Counted from the stretch's first letter, positions 10,595 through 21,192 are shown. The stretch: DNA of 64,000 bases from Monodelphis domestica (GCF_027887165.1 NC_077232.1:77715369-77779368); one strand, 5' to 3'. A program made the numbers and translations. Notes: a model not told the origin generated them from the sequence alone.

Positions 10595-10757
10595 AAATAA
10601 ATAAATAAATAAATAAATAAATGAATGAATGAATGAATGAATGAATGAATGAATGAATAGATAAATAAATAAATGAATGAATAAATAAATAAATAAATAA
10701 ATAAGTGAATGAATGAATGAATAAATAAATGAATGAATAAATAAATAAATAAATAAA
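10595..10757 (+). repeat. (AAAT/GAAT)n microsatellite
   Basis: Blocks of AAAT and GAAT alternate in a 163-bp tetranucleotide array. It directly abuts an L1 3' tail. It yields spurious Ile/Phe/Leu-rich frames on the minus strand. Confidence 0.95.
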
Positions 10758-10767
10758 ACTTGTAAAT

Positions 10768-10945
10768 GGGGCAAGTAGATGACTCTGTGAATAGAGAGCT
10801 AGATCTAGAAATGAGAGATCCTGGATTCAAATGTGGACTCAGACACTTCTTGTGTGACCCTGGACAAGTCCTTTTAGCCCCCCCCCCCACCTTACCACTT
10901 TTACCCCCCTTACCACTCTTCTGCCTTAAAACCAAGACTTAGGGA
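10768..10945 (+). mobile_element. tRNA-derived SINE
   Basis: Head ATGACTCTGTGAATAGAGAG, TTCAAATGTGGACTCAGACA, a shortened block TTGTGTGACCCTGGACAAGTC, a C-rich stretch (10879-10888), then CTTACCACTCTTCTGCCTT. The 'tagctg' part before TGTGTGACC is deleted. Confidence 0.8.
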
Positions 10946-10949
10946 GGGG

Positions 10950-11130
10950 AGGGAGGAAAAGAAAATGATTTTTGTATCCAATGAATAATATTTGAAATTG
11001 ACCAAATAAAAATGTTTAAAAGCAAAAATAAATAAATAAGTAAATAATGAAATGCATATAATAGTGGGGGGAGGGGGGACCCAATACTTAGTATCTTGTC
11101 TAAGACAGACGGAAAGGGTTTAAAAAAACA
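10950..11130 (+). mobile_element. L1 3' tail and SINE 3' fragment
   Basis: Positions 10950-11037 resemble the L1 terminus at 45255-45325 (AATGAATAATATTTGAAATTG, ACCAAATAAAAATG) with an A-rich tail. Positions 11078-11125 are the last part of a tRNA-derived SINE (CAATACTTAGTATCTTGTC, AAGACAGACGGAAAGGG). Confidence 0.6.
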
Positions 11131-11139
11131 AAAAAGTTA

Positions 11140-11555
11140 TCATTTCAGAGCTAGAAGGACCCCAGAGGCCCTCTAATCTTGTTGAGTCCTGAATTAGAAA
11201 TCTCCTCTACAGCATCCCCACGTTTTCATCCACCTTCCACTTGAATACTGCCAACAGGGGAAGCTTACTACCTGTGAGGCAATCCATTGTACTTTTAGGT
11301 ACCTCTGATTCTTGGGAAGATCCCCCTTGTCACCTGCCAAAATTTGCCTTCTCATTGCTACTAGATGTGTCCTCCCAAGCAAAGCAGAACCAATATCGGA
11401 TCCCTGGTGTGCCCATGACTGCCATAGATAATTGAAAGTTCGAGATGAGTTAGATGCTTCAACAGAAGGAGCTCAGATCCCCTCTCTCCAAGTGTATTCC
11501 CCTCTCCAGCCCTCAGCTTCTTCATCTTCCAAATAAGAATGGCAGTTTAGAAGAG
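11140..11555. repeat. CR1/L3-like LINE remnant
   Basis: The words AATCTCCTCTACAGCATCCC, CACTTGAATACTGCCAAC and GGCAATCCATTGTACTTTTAG match a degraded LINE 3' region of CR1/L3 type. I judge this by family resemblance only. Confidence 0.4.
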
Positions 11556-11559
11556 AGGC

Positions 11560-11830
11560 TCTTAACCTTGGTATGTGGCAAGCCAGGAACCCCTCTGGCA
11601 GTCTAGGGGAGCTAAGGGATCCCTTCTTAGAACCCTGTTTTTAAATGAATAAATAAAATACATGAGATTAAAAAGGAAACGATTGAGATGGAAAATAAGG
11701 TTATCCAGGTAAGTTTTTAAAATTAATTTAATTTAAATAATTTTAATTAATTTAATTTAATTATTTAAATTAATTTAAAATTTTAAAAAAAGTTTTAAAA
11801 ATTCATGGATGCCAGATCAAGAACCGATGA
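11560..11830 (+). repeat. Old interspersed repeat copy with AT-rich palindrome
   Basis: GGCTCTTAACCTTGGTATGTG and ACCCCTCTGGCAGTCTAGGG open the copy, and ATTCATGGATGCCAGATCAAG closes it. Between them, 11714-11790 is an almost pure A/T run whose two halves are near self-complementary (AAAATTAATTTAATTTAAAT on the left, ATTTAAATTAATTTAAAATT on the right). Confidence 0.55.
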
Positions 11831-13189
11831 ATTTTAGGTAACATGTAAGGTCCCTTTCAGCCTCCATCTTTGGTGGCTCCATGCCTCTTCCCCTTTGCCC
11901 CCCAGAGGTGCTCTTTTCCAAGGCCCCGCAGCTGTTCCTCCATTACTTCCTTCTTCCTGCCCGCCATCACTGCCCTCTTCTGTTTCCAGGACCCCAGAGG
12001 GATGGCAGCAGGTGCACAGAGCAGCAGATGGGTTTGTGCTGGCCAAGGCCTGGGCAGGGATTTGTCTTTTGGAAGAGCTGAGTCCAAATGAGGCTGAAGC
12101 CTCCAATGGTTTCTAGCCTCCCTTCCCCATGGCTCCCAGCAGCCTCTAGAGGGACATTCTTCGGGAAGCAGATTCCTCTTGGGGGGCGCCTTCCTCAGAC
12201 TTTGTTCCCAGCTCCTTTGTGTCCCCTTCCACGTATAAAAACAGCCACCTACACACGGAGCCAGCACTCCCAGAGTAGCAGAGTCCCAGACACAGAAAAG
12301 GCCTGGAGAGAGAAGAGCATCCAGGCCAGCCCGAATCCCCAGAGAAATGTCCCCTCCCTCAAGCATCCTTCATGGAGGGGGTCTTTGCTGCTCTTGTTTG
12401 GGGGCCTTTCACACCTGCGTTTCAATAGAATTGGTTTCCCTTATCTGAATCTTATTCGATGCATTTATAAACATTATTCCCAGAAGGAGGCCATCCTTGG
12501 GCTTTCCCAGGCTGCCATAAGAGACCCCGCACGGCCACATCCCACCGCAGGCCCTTCTGGGGCTTCTCCCAGGATGCTGTTCCCTCCCGAGGCAGCTGTG
12601 AGCATGAAGAAAATTTTCCTTCCATCCAGCCAAGATCTACCTCCCTGGAATCTTATCTAAGGGCAGAGCAGGTAGACACGTGTGTGGACAGGCAGGCCCT
12701 CTCCCCAGTGTTCTCCCCCTCTCACCTCTCGCAGGGCTCCCCACCCGCGCCACGTGTCAGCCAGGCTGGCTCCCTTGTTGTTCCCAGACGCTCCCACGGG
12801 GAGGGCCTGGGCGCCAGGAGGCCCGGGTTCAAGGACACCTTCCGTCTGGGCAACCTCAGCTTACCTGGACTTTGGTTTCCTCCTCTATAAAAAGGGAGGG
12901 TAAGACTAGATGGCTTTAATAAGGTCCTTTCCAGCTCGAATTATGGGATACTTTGACATCCCACCTCCACGTTGGGCTGTCCATCTTCAACTCTTATACT
13001 TAGTAGGTCCTATGATAGGCTAGTTGAGTGGAATGGAGTGGAGTTGAATTAAATTGAACTCAATTGAAGTGATATAATTAGGATTTTATTTCTTTGAAGT
13101 TAATTGTTCCATATTTGAAAATTACATAAATTTAAAATATATATAAAATTATATATATTTGAATATATGTCTAAAAATATATAGCCCCG
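11831..13189. other. GC-richer, largely unique region; no gene proven
   Basis: This is among the GC-richer unique stretches in the window. A TATA-like CGTATAAAAAC lies at 12233-12243, about 30 bp upstream of a purine-rich stretch. 12418-12490 is a minus-strand copy of the old repeat family. 12830-12950 is a MIR-like tail (GGTTTCCTCCTCTATAAAAA, CCTTTCCAGCTCGAA). Many frames cross it on both strands (for example 12088-12660 on plus and 11857-12366 on minus), but they run through repeats and show no domain. Confidence 0.4.
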
Positions 13190-13375
13190 GGGCAACTAGG
13201 TGGCTCAGTGAGTAGAGACAGGAGATCCAGGGTTCAAATATGGCCTCAGATGCTTCCTAATTTGGTGACCCTGGGCAATTCACTTAACCCTCCCCCTTTG
13301 CCTAGCCTTCTGCCTTGGAACCCATTACACAGTCTTGATTCTAAGACTAAATTGATTCTAAGATAAATGAGTTTT
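13190..13375 (+). mobile_element. tRNA-derived SINE, internally deleted
   Basis: GGGGCAACTAGGTGGCTCAG, a head shortened before GACAGGAGATCCAGGG, TTCAAATATGGCCTCAGA, then GTGACCCTGGGCAATTCACT and tail CCATTACACAGTCTTGATTC. The 'gagagccaggcc' part is missing. Confidence 0.8.
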
Positions 13376-14150
13376 TAAATATAGCGCTTACCTTTCAGGG
13401 TTGTTGGGGGGGATCAAATGAGATAAAGAGAGTCAAGGGCTTCCCAAGGCTTCAACGGCTCTATAAATGTCAGCTATTGACAATAATAATAGTAGTAGTA
13501 GTGGTAGTAGTAGTAGTAACAGTAGCTCATCTTTCCAATACATTTTATAACTGGCAAGTCACTTCCCTCACAACCACCCTCTGATGCCACGTATGCCCAC
13601 AGGAATGGCATTTTGGAGACCAAAAAAATGCTGAATTTAGAGTGAGAGGTCAAGGGACCTCAAATTGAGTCCTGGTTTTGTCATTGAGAGGCTGCATGAT
13701 CTTGGGGAAATCTCCACTTCTCCAGACCTCAATTTCCCCATGTGCAAAATGAGAACAATGCTATTTCCAATCTCCAGATCACCAAGTGGTTGGGAAACTC
13801 AAACACGTACTTGATGGAAAACATCTATGTAATTATCCCCATTTTACAGATTAGGAAACAAACAAGGGGAGGGGATAATGCTGGCCCACAGTCACACAGC
13901 TCTGAAGTCTCAGACCTCCTAGTTCAAAATAGGTTATTCTTTCCATAATACCAAGCTGCTGTCGTTCTATTTTCCCACTGAAATATATTTCCAATTCCAC
14001 CTACTAATTGGCCTTTTTCAAACTTCCTCCTTGGAATCTTCTCCAATTACCCCAGTTAAAAGCATTCTCTTCCTTTTCTTATCATCACACATTTTTTGGC
14101 ATAGTTTATTTGCCTCTATTTTTATCTTCTCTGATGTTCTTCTTGTAAAC
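13376..14150. repeat. MIR-like remnants and a short (TAG)n run
   Basis: A (TAG/TAA)n run lies at about 13484-13520. MIR/CORE-like words occur at 13400-13475 (ATCAAATGAGATAAAGAGAG), 13660-13760 (TCCCCATGTGCAAAATGAG) and 13835-13945 (CATTTTACAGATTAGGAAAC, CACAGCTCTGAAGTC). 13950-14150 looks unique. Confidence 0.5.
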
Positions 14151-14454
14151 AAGATGGAGAAGTATGGTCTAGATGACGATGCAACAAAATGTATACAGAA
14201 TGGACTGAACAACTCAACCCAAAAAGTATTCATTAATGGCTTGATGTCAGCTTTGAGATCTCTAGAGCAGTGGCCCACTAGTGTTCTTGGTCCTGTGATG
14301 TATTAACATTTTTATCAATGGCTTTGATAAAGAGATTGACCAGCCTGAGATGCTTATCTAAGATGCAAATGACACTCAGGGAAAGAGACCACTGATAAGT
14401 CGAATGATGACTATCTTTGATTCCTACAACTCAACTTCAAGACTTGTCTATCAT
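14151..14454 (+). mobile_element. CR1/L3-like LINE reverse-transcriptase remnant
   Basis: Around 14280-14390 the plus strand, allowing stops and frameshifts, resembles the 'LGP-LFNIFIND' to 'ADDT' stretch of CR1-type LINE reverse transcriptase: GTTCTTGGTCCTGTGATGTA, AACATTTTTATCAATGGCTT, then GCAAATGACACTCAGGG. It is heavily decayed and cannot encode a protein. More of the same LINE appears at 15180-15640. Confidence 0.5.
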
Positions 14455-14650
14455 TTTTTAACCCTCACAACTTCCATCTTAGGATCAATACTGTGGATTG
14501 GTTCCAAGGTAGAAGAATGGTAAGGACTGGGAAATGACGGTTAAGTGCCATGGGTCACCCAGCTGGGAAGTATCTAAGACCAGATTTGAACCCAGGACCT
14601 CCCCTCTCCAAGCTTGCTGCTCTATCTAATGAGCTACCTAGGTGCCCTTT
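14455..14650 (-). mobile_element. tRNA-derived SINE, minus strand
   Basis: Reverse-order SINE: CTTCCATCTTAGGATCAATA, GGTTCCAAGGTAGAAGAATG, TTTGAACCCAGGACCTCCCC and finally GAGCTACCTAGGTGCCC. Confidence 0.85.
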
Positions 14651-14910
14651 GTTCTATCATTTTTAGTCACGTCTGATTCTTTGTAGCTCCATGGATGTGT
14701 CCATGAGGTTTTCTTGGCAAAAATACTGGAGTTAGTTTGCCATTTTGTTCTACAATGTGTCCTCATTTTGCAAATGAAAAACTCAGGTAAATAAGGATTA
14801 AGTAATTTACTCAAGGACACATAGATAGTAAATGTCTGAGGCTGAATTTGAACTCATCTTCCTGACTCCAATCCCAGTACTCTATCTCCTGTACCACCTA
14901 GTGGCCCCAA
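14651..14910 (-). mobile_element. CORE-type SINE with long conserved tail, minus strand
   Basis: Second SINE family of the window. The plus strand reads GGTTTTCTTGGCAAAAATAC, GTTTGCCATTTTGTTCTA, CCTCATTTTGCAAATGAAAA, then GAATTTGAACTCATCTTCCT and GTACCACCTAGTGGCCCC. Confidence 0.8.
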
Positions 14911-15179
14911 ACTTCAGGAGTATAATATGGGAAAGATGTGGCTTATAGGGTTAATCTGAGAAAAAGCTGGAGATTTCAGTGAACTGCTGGCTTAATATGA
15001 ATGCTTTCATTTCAATTCAATTGAACAAAGTGATTATGGGAGTCAAAAAATCCCTCAAACAATCTTAGATCAGTAAGAAATGCCCACTGGCCAGAATACA
15101 GGAGATGGGTGGTGTGCTGGTAAATGAGCTCTCCAAAACTGTAGAATAGACTTTTCAGTTCAATGCTGAATTATTAATA

Positions 15180-15640
15180 CTTTCTCTAACACTTTCTTAA
15201 ATCCAGACAATCCACAAGACAATCGATGAAGCCCTGATTCTTAGCCTTTATAAATGTTCACACTGAAAATTTCATCATCGCCTTTCATGAGCTGCCTCCA
15301 GTGCCCACCTGTGACAGTTCCCCTTATACTCTGCTCTGGTCAGACCAGTTCTGGGGGTTTGTGTTCAGCTCTGATTTCCACATTTTATTTTATTTTATTT
15401 TTCCACTAGAGATCATTCAGAGAAGGGCAAACAGAATGAGGAAGGGCCCAAGGATCATGAGACATAAGGATGAATTGAAATAATTGAGATATTTGAAGGA
15501 ATTCCCATTCCGAAACATGGAGGGCTCGATGATTTCCAAGGTTGCTTCCACATTGGTATGTTGCACTTTCCTCAAGTTGTTCTATGCCTGTGAGTGTTCT
15601 CTCATGGGTGCTCCCCAAGGGCAAGGCCTTGGCTTCTCCC
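15180..15640 (+). mobile_element. CR1/L3-like LINE 3' remnant
   Basis: CTCTGGTCAGACCAGTTCTG, AGAGAAGGGCAAACAGAATG and GATATTTGAAGGAATTCCC follow the order of a CR1/L3 LINE 3' end. Stops occur throughout. Similar fragments are at 16140-16320, 40540-41025 and 57720-58200. Confidence 0.5.
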
Positions 15641-16889
15641 TCCACCCAGGCACATTAATTAAAATTATAATAAATAATTAAATGAGAGAAGAACCAAATA
15701 TTCCCATTTTCTAAAAAGAAAAGATCTCGGAGTCTGTAAACAGGAGGCCAATGACCTTCCCATTGATTCCTGGCCAAATTCTAGAGTGGATTACTCTGTC
15801 AATAAGCTTCATTTAAAGAAACATTTTTAAGAAGAAAAAAGAAAAGAAGCTTCATTTAGCCCCTTCTGTGTAGCAGGCACTGTGATAACCACTGGATATA
15901 CAAAGAAAGGAGAAAGAGATTCTCTGCTTTTGAGGAGCTCACATTCTAATGGGTGAGACAGCATGAAAACAAATACTATATGTATATGAATTGAAAATAA
16001 TGATTGGCGGGAAGGCTCTAGAAAAGTGGTCAGTGGACCCTCTAGAAGAGGAGCTAGCAATGCCAGAACTTCTGTCACTTGTGTAAGGTTTCTTGGACTG
16101 GAGAATCAGGAGAACAACGCAGGTAGTTTACTGAAATTTGATTAGAAACTTTGACCAAGACTCTCTTGTAGAAAAGATGGACGGATGGAGGCTAGAAGAT
16201 GCCAGCACAGTTCAGTGGTTTTAGAACCACAAACAGACCCACAAAAGTAGTCATTAATGGTTCACTGTCAAGTCAGAGGCAGTCTATAACGGATTGCACC
16301 AAGGAGCTGAGCCTGAGCAATGAAAAGAGGCTCAGATTTGGAGTCAGGGGCTCTGGTTTAAAATCTAAACTCCTGAATTTCTTAGCTTCATCATCGTGGG
16401 ATGCCCAGATGATCTCTCTGATGCTTTGGAAGAAATAGACCTCATGGCTCTGATTTGCAAGAGCAAATAATAAATCAAGCCCTTTCTGAGCAAACCCACT
16501 GGTTTCCAGTCATTTATAGAGACTTAGAGAGACAGTGTGAAAACCGAGATTTGGATTTGAAGTCAGGAGCCCTAAGTTCAAATCTACCCTTTATTCTTAT
16601 TGGCTTATGTGGCCTTGGGGAAATCTCTTAAGCTCTGTGAGATAGTAGCTCAGTTTTTAAGAATGAGGTAAAAATGACAACAGTCCAGTGGTGAAGAAAA
16701 CATCTGGTGATGTGCTATGTCCATATCAGGTATTATTATTATTCAGACTGTTGGAATTGGAAAGAATGTTGGAGATCACCTAGTCCAATCCCTCTTTGAT
16801 ACAGGACATAATTTGCCGAATAATCACCATAGAGTTCATAAGTACCAGAACCTGGATTTGAACCTAGGTCTACTGACCTTGGGCAATTT
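15641..16889. other. Mixed old repeats and unique DNA
   Basis: 15845-15960 carries a mammal-wide repeat motif seen several times here (GTAGCAGGCACTGTGATAAC, GAGGAGCTCACATTCTAATG). 16140-16330 resembles CR1/L3. 16520-16640 and 16735-16890 are MIR-like. No gene is visible. Confidence 0.45.
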
Positions 16890-17135
16890 TGTGGCATGGC
16901 GGACAGAGAACCAGGCCTGCAGTCAAAAAGATTCATTTTCTTGTGTTCAAATCTGGCTTCAGTCACTTACTAACTGTGTGACCCTGAATAAGTCACTTAA
17001 CTCTGTTTGCCTCAGTTTCCTCATCTGTAAAATGAGCCAGAGAAGGAAACGACAAACCAGTCCAGTGTCTTTGCCATGAAGACCCCAAATGGGGTCATGA
17101 AGAGTCAAACATGACTGAAATTGAGCAATAACCAC
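16890..17135 (+). mobile_element. CORE-type SINE with long conserved tail
   Basis: TTCAAATCTGGCTTCAGTCA, GTGACCCTGAATAAGTCACT, CTCAGTTTCCTCATCTGTAA, then the tail GAAGGAAACGACAAACCAG, CCCCAAATGGGGTCATGAAG and ACATGACTGAAATTGAGCAA. The tail defines this second SINE family. Confidence 0.9.
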
Positions 17136-17790
17136 CGATCCCTAGTCCAGTCCCACCATCTTGCCACATCACCTCGGCTGCACACTGGGCACTCAGTCTG
17201 ACCCTAAACTTGTTTCTGTAACATAATGCATTGCTCTAATATTCGGGATCCTTTCAACTGCTGGCCTCAAAGAGAGGGCAATGCCACCCCCGCGCCTCTG
17301 ATTCATGAGCTGATCTCACTGCAATGCCATCTGGGTGCAACCCTGGAAGTTAAAGAAGCCTTCAGAGGCTTTTAAAGAACAGTAATTATTATCACTGTTA
17401 TTATCATCATCACCACCATCATCCAAGAGAACAATTATCCACCACCTTCGGAGCTTTTCCCCACCAAGAACCAGCAAGTTGGGTTTGGAGAGAAACCCGT
17501 GAAGCGAAACCAGCCGGAGAACTGGCCCTCAGCCCTGGCCCCACCGTTCTGCCTAGGGGGGCCTTTGCTTGGCAGAGAGCTCTTTCACAGCTCCCGGCCC
17601 CATGCATGGTTCCTGAGAACCCAGTGTCTGGGGTAGAGCCTGGGCACAGGGTGAGATAAAGACTTCCCAATTATTTAGTGAATTGTGGCTGTGGAGACAG
17701 CCTGTCTGGATCGATTCCGTCAAATGAACCCTTTTTCCACCAAAGCATCTTATTTTTGATTTCAGCACACTCTTCACTCCAGGCTTCTTT
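17136..17790. other. Unique DNA with several CpGs
   Basis: No repeat is recognised between about 17140 and 17700. The part 17270-17620 keeps CpGs (CCCCGCGCCTCTGA, CTTCGGAGC, CCGTGAAGCGAAACC, CAGCCGGAG) and includes short TTATTATC/ATCATCACC runs. It could be a conserved non-coding element or an exon. Nothing in the sequence alone decides it. Confidence 0.35.
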
Positions 17791-18050
17791 GCCTTTTTGT
17801 ATATCACAGATACTTTGGGCAGTCTGGTGGACCTCTTCTCAGAATAAAGTCTTTAAATGCATAAAGTGAAACACAGGGTTACAAAGAAAGCTGATTCTAT
17901 TGTGGGAAAGCTCTCAAGATATTATTGAAGCAAATATAATAAAAATTTCCAAAATTAAGTAAGTTTTTATTAAACTATTAATTAAAAAGAAGTTTACTGA
18001 TCCCCTAAAATCCATGTATGGACTTCAGGTGAAGAACTCTTAATCTGTAG
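17791..18050 (+). repeat. Old interspersed repeat copy
   Basis: GGGCAGTCTGGTGGACCTCT, CTCAGAATAAAGTCTTTAAAT and GCATAAAGTGAAACACAGGG, ending with CCCCTAAAATCCATGTATGG and GGTGAAGAACTCTTAAT. Same family as at window start. Confidence 0.55.
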
Positions 18051-19178
18051 AAGAAAATATCTGTCTAGTCTAGGGGAAGAATTCGTGACCAAACAAGAAA
18101 TAAAAGAGGTTCATGAGAGACAAAGTAGACAATTTTGATTATATAACATTAAAAATTTTGCTTCTAAGCAAAACTAGCTCAGATAAAATTAGAAGAAATG
18201 TAGAAAATTGAGGAGAGGGAAGAATCTTAAAATTTCTCTAAAGGACTCATTTCTAAGATATATGAAAAACTGGTTCAAATGTATAAGAATAAGCCATTCC
18301 TCAATTGATAAATGACCCAAGGATATAAATTGGAAATTTAAAAGGAGGATATCTGAGCTATCAATAGCCATATAAAAATGCTCTAATAATTAGAGGAATA
18401 CAAATGAAAACAACTCTGGGGTTCTATTTCACATCTGGCAGATTGGTAAAGTTGATCCAAAAATAAGGGGAAATGGTCAATGCTGGAGAGGCTGGGGGAA
18501 ACAGGCACAAATGATGCACTGTTGGGTCAACTGTGGACTAGTCTAGCCTTTCTGGGAAGCAAAGTGGAATCATGCCTCAAAAGCTATTAAACTGTGCATC
18601 AGTCTACAGATACTTCTTCTAGGTCTATACCCAAAAGAGATCAAAGAAATAGAAATGGTGTCTGTGTGTACAAAAAAAAATGCTTATTTCAGCTCTTTTT
18701 GTGGTCACAAAGACCTGAAAACTGAGGGAGTGTCCATAAATTGGGGAATGGCTGAATAAGTTATGGTATATGAATGTCATGGAATTATGCTGTGCTGTAA
18801 GAATTGAAGGAGATGATTCCAGAGAAACCAGGGAAGACTTGTATGAACTGGTGCAGAGTGAGGTGAGAAGAAAGAGAAGCGCAATCCATATGATAACAAT
18901 ATTGTAAAGACAAACAACTTTGAAAGATATAGGAACTCTGGTGAACCACAATTCCAGAGGTTTCATGAAGAAACAGGTTATCCGCCTTCAGACACGGTAG
19001 TCATTTCAGAGTCCCAGATTGAGACATATTTTGTTTTTACATGGCCAATGTAGGAATTCTTTTTGCTTGATTATACATTTTTGCAACAAATTTCACTTTT
19101 TTCTTGCTTTCTCAGTGGACAGGGGGGAATGGTGAGGGGGAAGAACATGTACTTGAAAATAAAATTAAACTGAATTTT
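18051..19178 (+). mobile_element. L1 LINE, 5'-truncated (end of ORF2 plus 3' UTR)
   Basis: Sense-strand L1 ORF2 end: words such as AAAATTTTGCTTCTAAGCAA, CATTCCTCAATTGATAAATG, CAAATGAAAACAACTCTGGG and GCTTATTTCAGCTCTTTTTGTGGT in degraded form. The 3' UTR begins after about 18880, and AATAAAATTAAACTG closes it near 19175. Numerous stops make it non-coding. Its order matches the two better preserved L1 3' ends near 43361-45325 and 48296-48945. Confidence 0.85.
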
Positions 19179-19194
19179 TAAGAGCTCCTGTTTA

Positions 19195-19540
19195 CCTTAT
19201 ATAGCATTTATTTGCATATACATTATAGTCTACCTCCCTCTCTACTAGATTATAAGTGCCCCAAAGGCACTTTTTATTTCCAGTGCCGACCATGGGACTT
19301 TGCACAAAATAAGAACCTCAAAAATATTGCCTGGGATGAACTCCCTCCTTATCTTTGGCTTTAATATTCCTCACCTTCCTCCAGGTGCTAACTCGCCAAA
19401 AAAGCCAATTAATCCACAGATATTTATTAAGCATCTACTGTGTTCCAGGTACTTTGCTAGGTGCTAGGGATATAAATACAGTGAATGAAAAAGTCCTTAC
19501 TCACAAAGAGCTTACATTCTAACAAGAGAGACAACAAAAA
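19195..19540. repeat. L2-like end and mammal-wide repeat fragment
   Basis: 19225-19320 resembles the L2 3' UTR (CTAGATTATAAGTGCCCCAA, TTCCAGTGCCGACC). 19405-19530 is the motif TTAAGCATCTACTGTGTTCC, GTGCTAGGGATATAAATACA, AGAGCTTACATTCTAAC, also seen at 15845, 28335, 30065, 51945, 53090 and 63745. Confidence 0.55.
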
Positions 19541-19555
19541 AATCAGACATACAGA

Positions 19556-19574
19556 CAGATAGATAGAGATAGAT

Positions 19575-19611
<37 letters not shown>

Positions 19612-19612
19612 G

Positions 19613-19661
<49 letters not shown>

Positions 19662-19893
19662 GGATGGATGGATGGATGGATGGATGGATTGACAGAGAGG
19701 GAGAGGGAGAGAGAGATGAGTGGGTGGATGGATGGATGGGTGGATGGATGGATGGGTGGATGGATGGACGGATGGACAGACGGACGGATGGACGGACGGA
19801 CGGACGGACGGACGGATGGATGGATGGATGGATGGATGGATATGATGGCTGGCCAGATGAGAGATGTAGAGAGAGGGATGGATAGATGGATAT
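19556..19893 (+). repeat. (GATA)n-(GATG)n-(GACG)n compound microsatellite
   Basis: The array changes unit from GATA (to about 19660) to GATG (from about 19661), with GGTG variants, then GACG (about 19767-19813), back to GATG and a few GATA. A short GAGAGGGAGA-type island interrupts at about 19690-19718. The frames reported across it are artefacts (MDGWMDGW repeats). Confidence 0.95.
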
Positions 19894-19984
19894 ATACCTG
19901 TAAAATAAGTATAAAGAAAATAAATAGAAATAATTAGCTCAAAGAAATGGTTGGATCTAGTTAAAGTTATTTAAGAAAGGAAAT

Positions 19985-20190
19985 GGGAAGACAGGTGGCA
20001 CAGTGGATAGAGAGCCAGACCTGAAGACAGGAGGTCCTGGGTTCAAATCTGATCTTAGATATTTCTTAGCTGTATAACACTGGGCAAAACACTTAACTCT
20101 AATTGCCTAGCCCTTACTGCTCTTCTGCTTTAGAACCAATATTTAGTATCAATTCTAAGACAGAATGTAAGGGTCTTAAAAAAAAAAAGA
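19985..20190 (+). mobile_element. tRNA-derived SINE
   Basis: GGTGGCACAGTGGATAGAGA head, TTCAAATCTGATCTTAGATA, TAACACTGGGCAAAACACTT, tail AACCAATATTTAGTATCAAT, then an A run. Confidence 0.85.
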
Positions 20191-21127
20191 ATGGGGGAAT
20201 TGTGGCCACGCTAGAAGGCCTTGTGGAAGGAACCAGTAGGCAGGGAAAGAGTGAAAAGAAAAGGAAAATGATTAAGAGTACAATCTACTGGAGAAGATGG
20301 AAGGAGGCAGGATCAAGGATATATGCAGAGGATTTGGCCTTGACAATGAAAAGGGCCCTCATTGTCAAAGATTGGGGAAAAGAAAAAAAAAAGAATGGGA
20401 GAAGATGTCAAGAGATTTTGAGATGAAAGCAGTCTCAATTAGTGTCCATATCCTCAATTAGTATTCTTTGACTTCAGATATTCCTGGGGATCTTAGTCTT
20501 GCTCCCTAACTTGTATTATACTATCTCTCTACATATCTTCTTCCTGACCCCTCCCAGTAGACTTGAAGCTCCTTGAGGGCAAGGTCTGTCTCATTTTGTC
20601 TTTGTTTCTCTAGCACCCAGTATTCAGAGATGTTTCATAATAATGTGTTGATTTGAATTATTGTTGAATTCTACTAACTAGAAAACTATGAAAAGCTCCT
20701 CCTCCTTAATCTAGAACCTCTGAGCAGCCTTCTCTCCCCAGCCTGGCCTTAAATTGCCTATGAGAGTCTACCATGATCCCCGTGCCAAACTCCAATACTA
20801 TTTTTGTTATGCTATTCTGACTCTCTTTAAGTTTTGCAAACCCCCTCACAGAAGTTACCTCCATAGGTCCATTCTGCTCCATCTAAATAATAAATTCATC
20901 CCTAAACACATCCTTTGACCTCCTGCTTCCCCCTTTCTTCATTCATGCTATCTTCTATGCCTAGAATTTTCCTTTTCTTCTTCCCTTCTCCCCATTCTCT
21001 CCATCTGTTGAAATGTCCCCATCCTTCAAGACCTAGCTCTAATTTCATTGCCACTTTCGTGCCCTTCCCTTATTCCGCTTCCCAAGCTCAATGTGTTCTT
21101 CCCCTCTTTGAAACTCCAAAGGGCTTT
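20191..21127 (+). repeat. L2 remnants and unique DNA
   Basis: 20200-20500 looks unique; GGCCCTCATTGTCAAAGATT is not in a recognised element. 20500-20640 has an L2 3' end (CTTGAAGCTCCTTGAGGGCA, AAGGTCTGTCTCATTTTGTC). 20820-21120 is a second L2-like piece (ATGCCTAGAATTTTCCTTTTC, ATCCTTCAAGACCTAGCTC). Confidence 0.55.
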
Positions 21128-21192
21128 TTGTGTGTGTGTATGTGTGTGGGGGGTGGGGGGGGGGGTGTGTTTACTGTGTGTGTGTGTGGTGT
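21128..21192 (+). repeat. (GT)n / G-rich microsatellite
   Basis: GTGTGTGTATGTGTGTGGGG, a run of G/T with up to nine consecutive G, then TGTGTGTGTGTGTGG. The G runs could form a short quadruplex; this is only a sequence-level remark. Confidence 0.85.

Noticed and set aside
12088..12660. 190-codon plus-strand frame in the GC-richer block
   Set aside because: It runs through a copy of an old interspersed repeat at 12418-12490, and no protein family or splice context is seen.
14031..14306. 91-codon plus-strand frame and opposed minus-strand frame
   Set aside because: The region overlaps a decayed CR1/L3-like LINE reverse transcriptase; the true sense frame there is full of stops.
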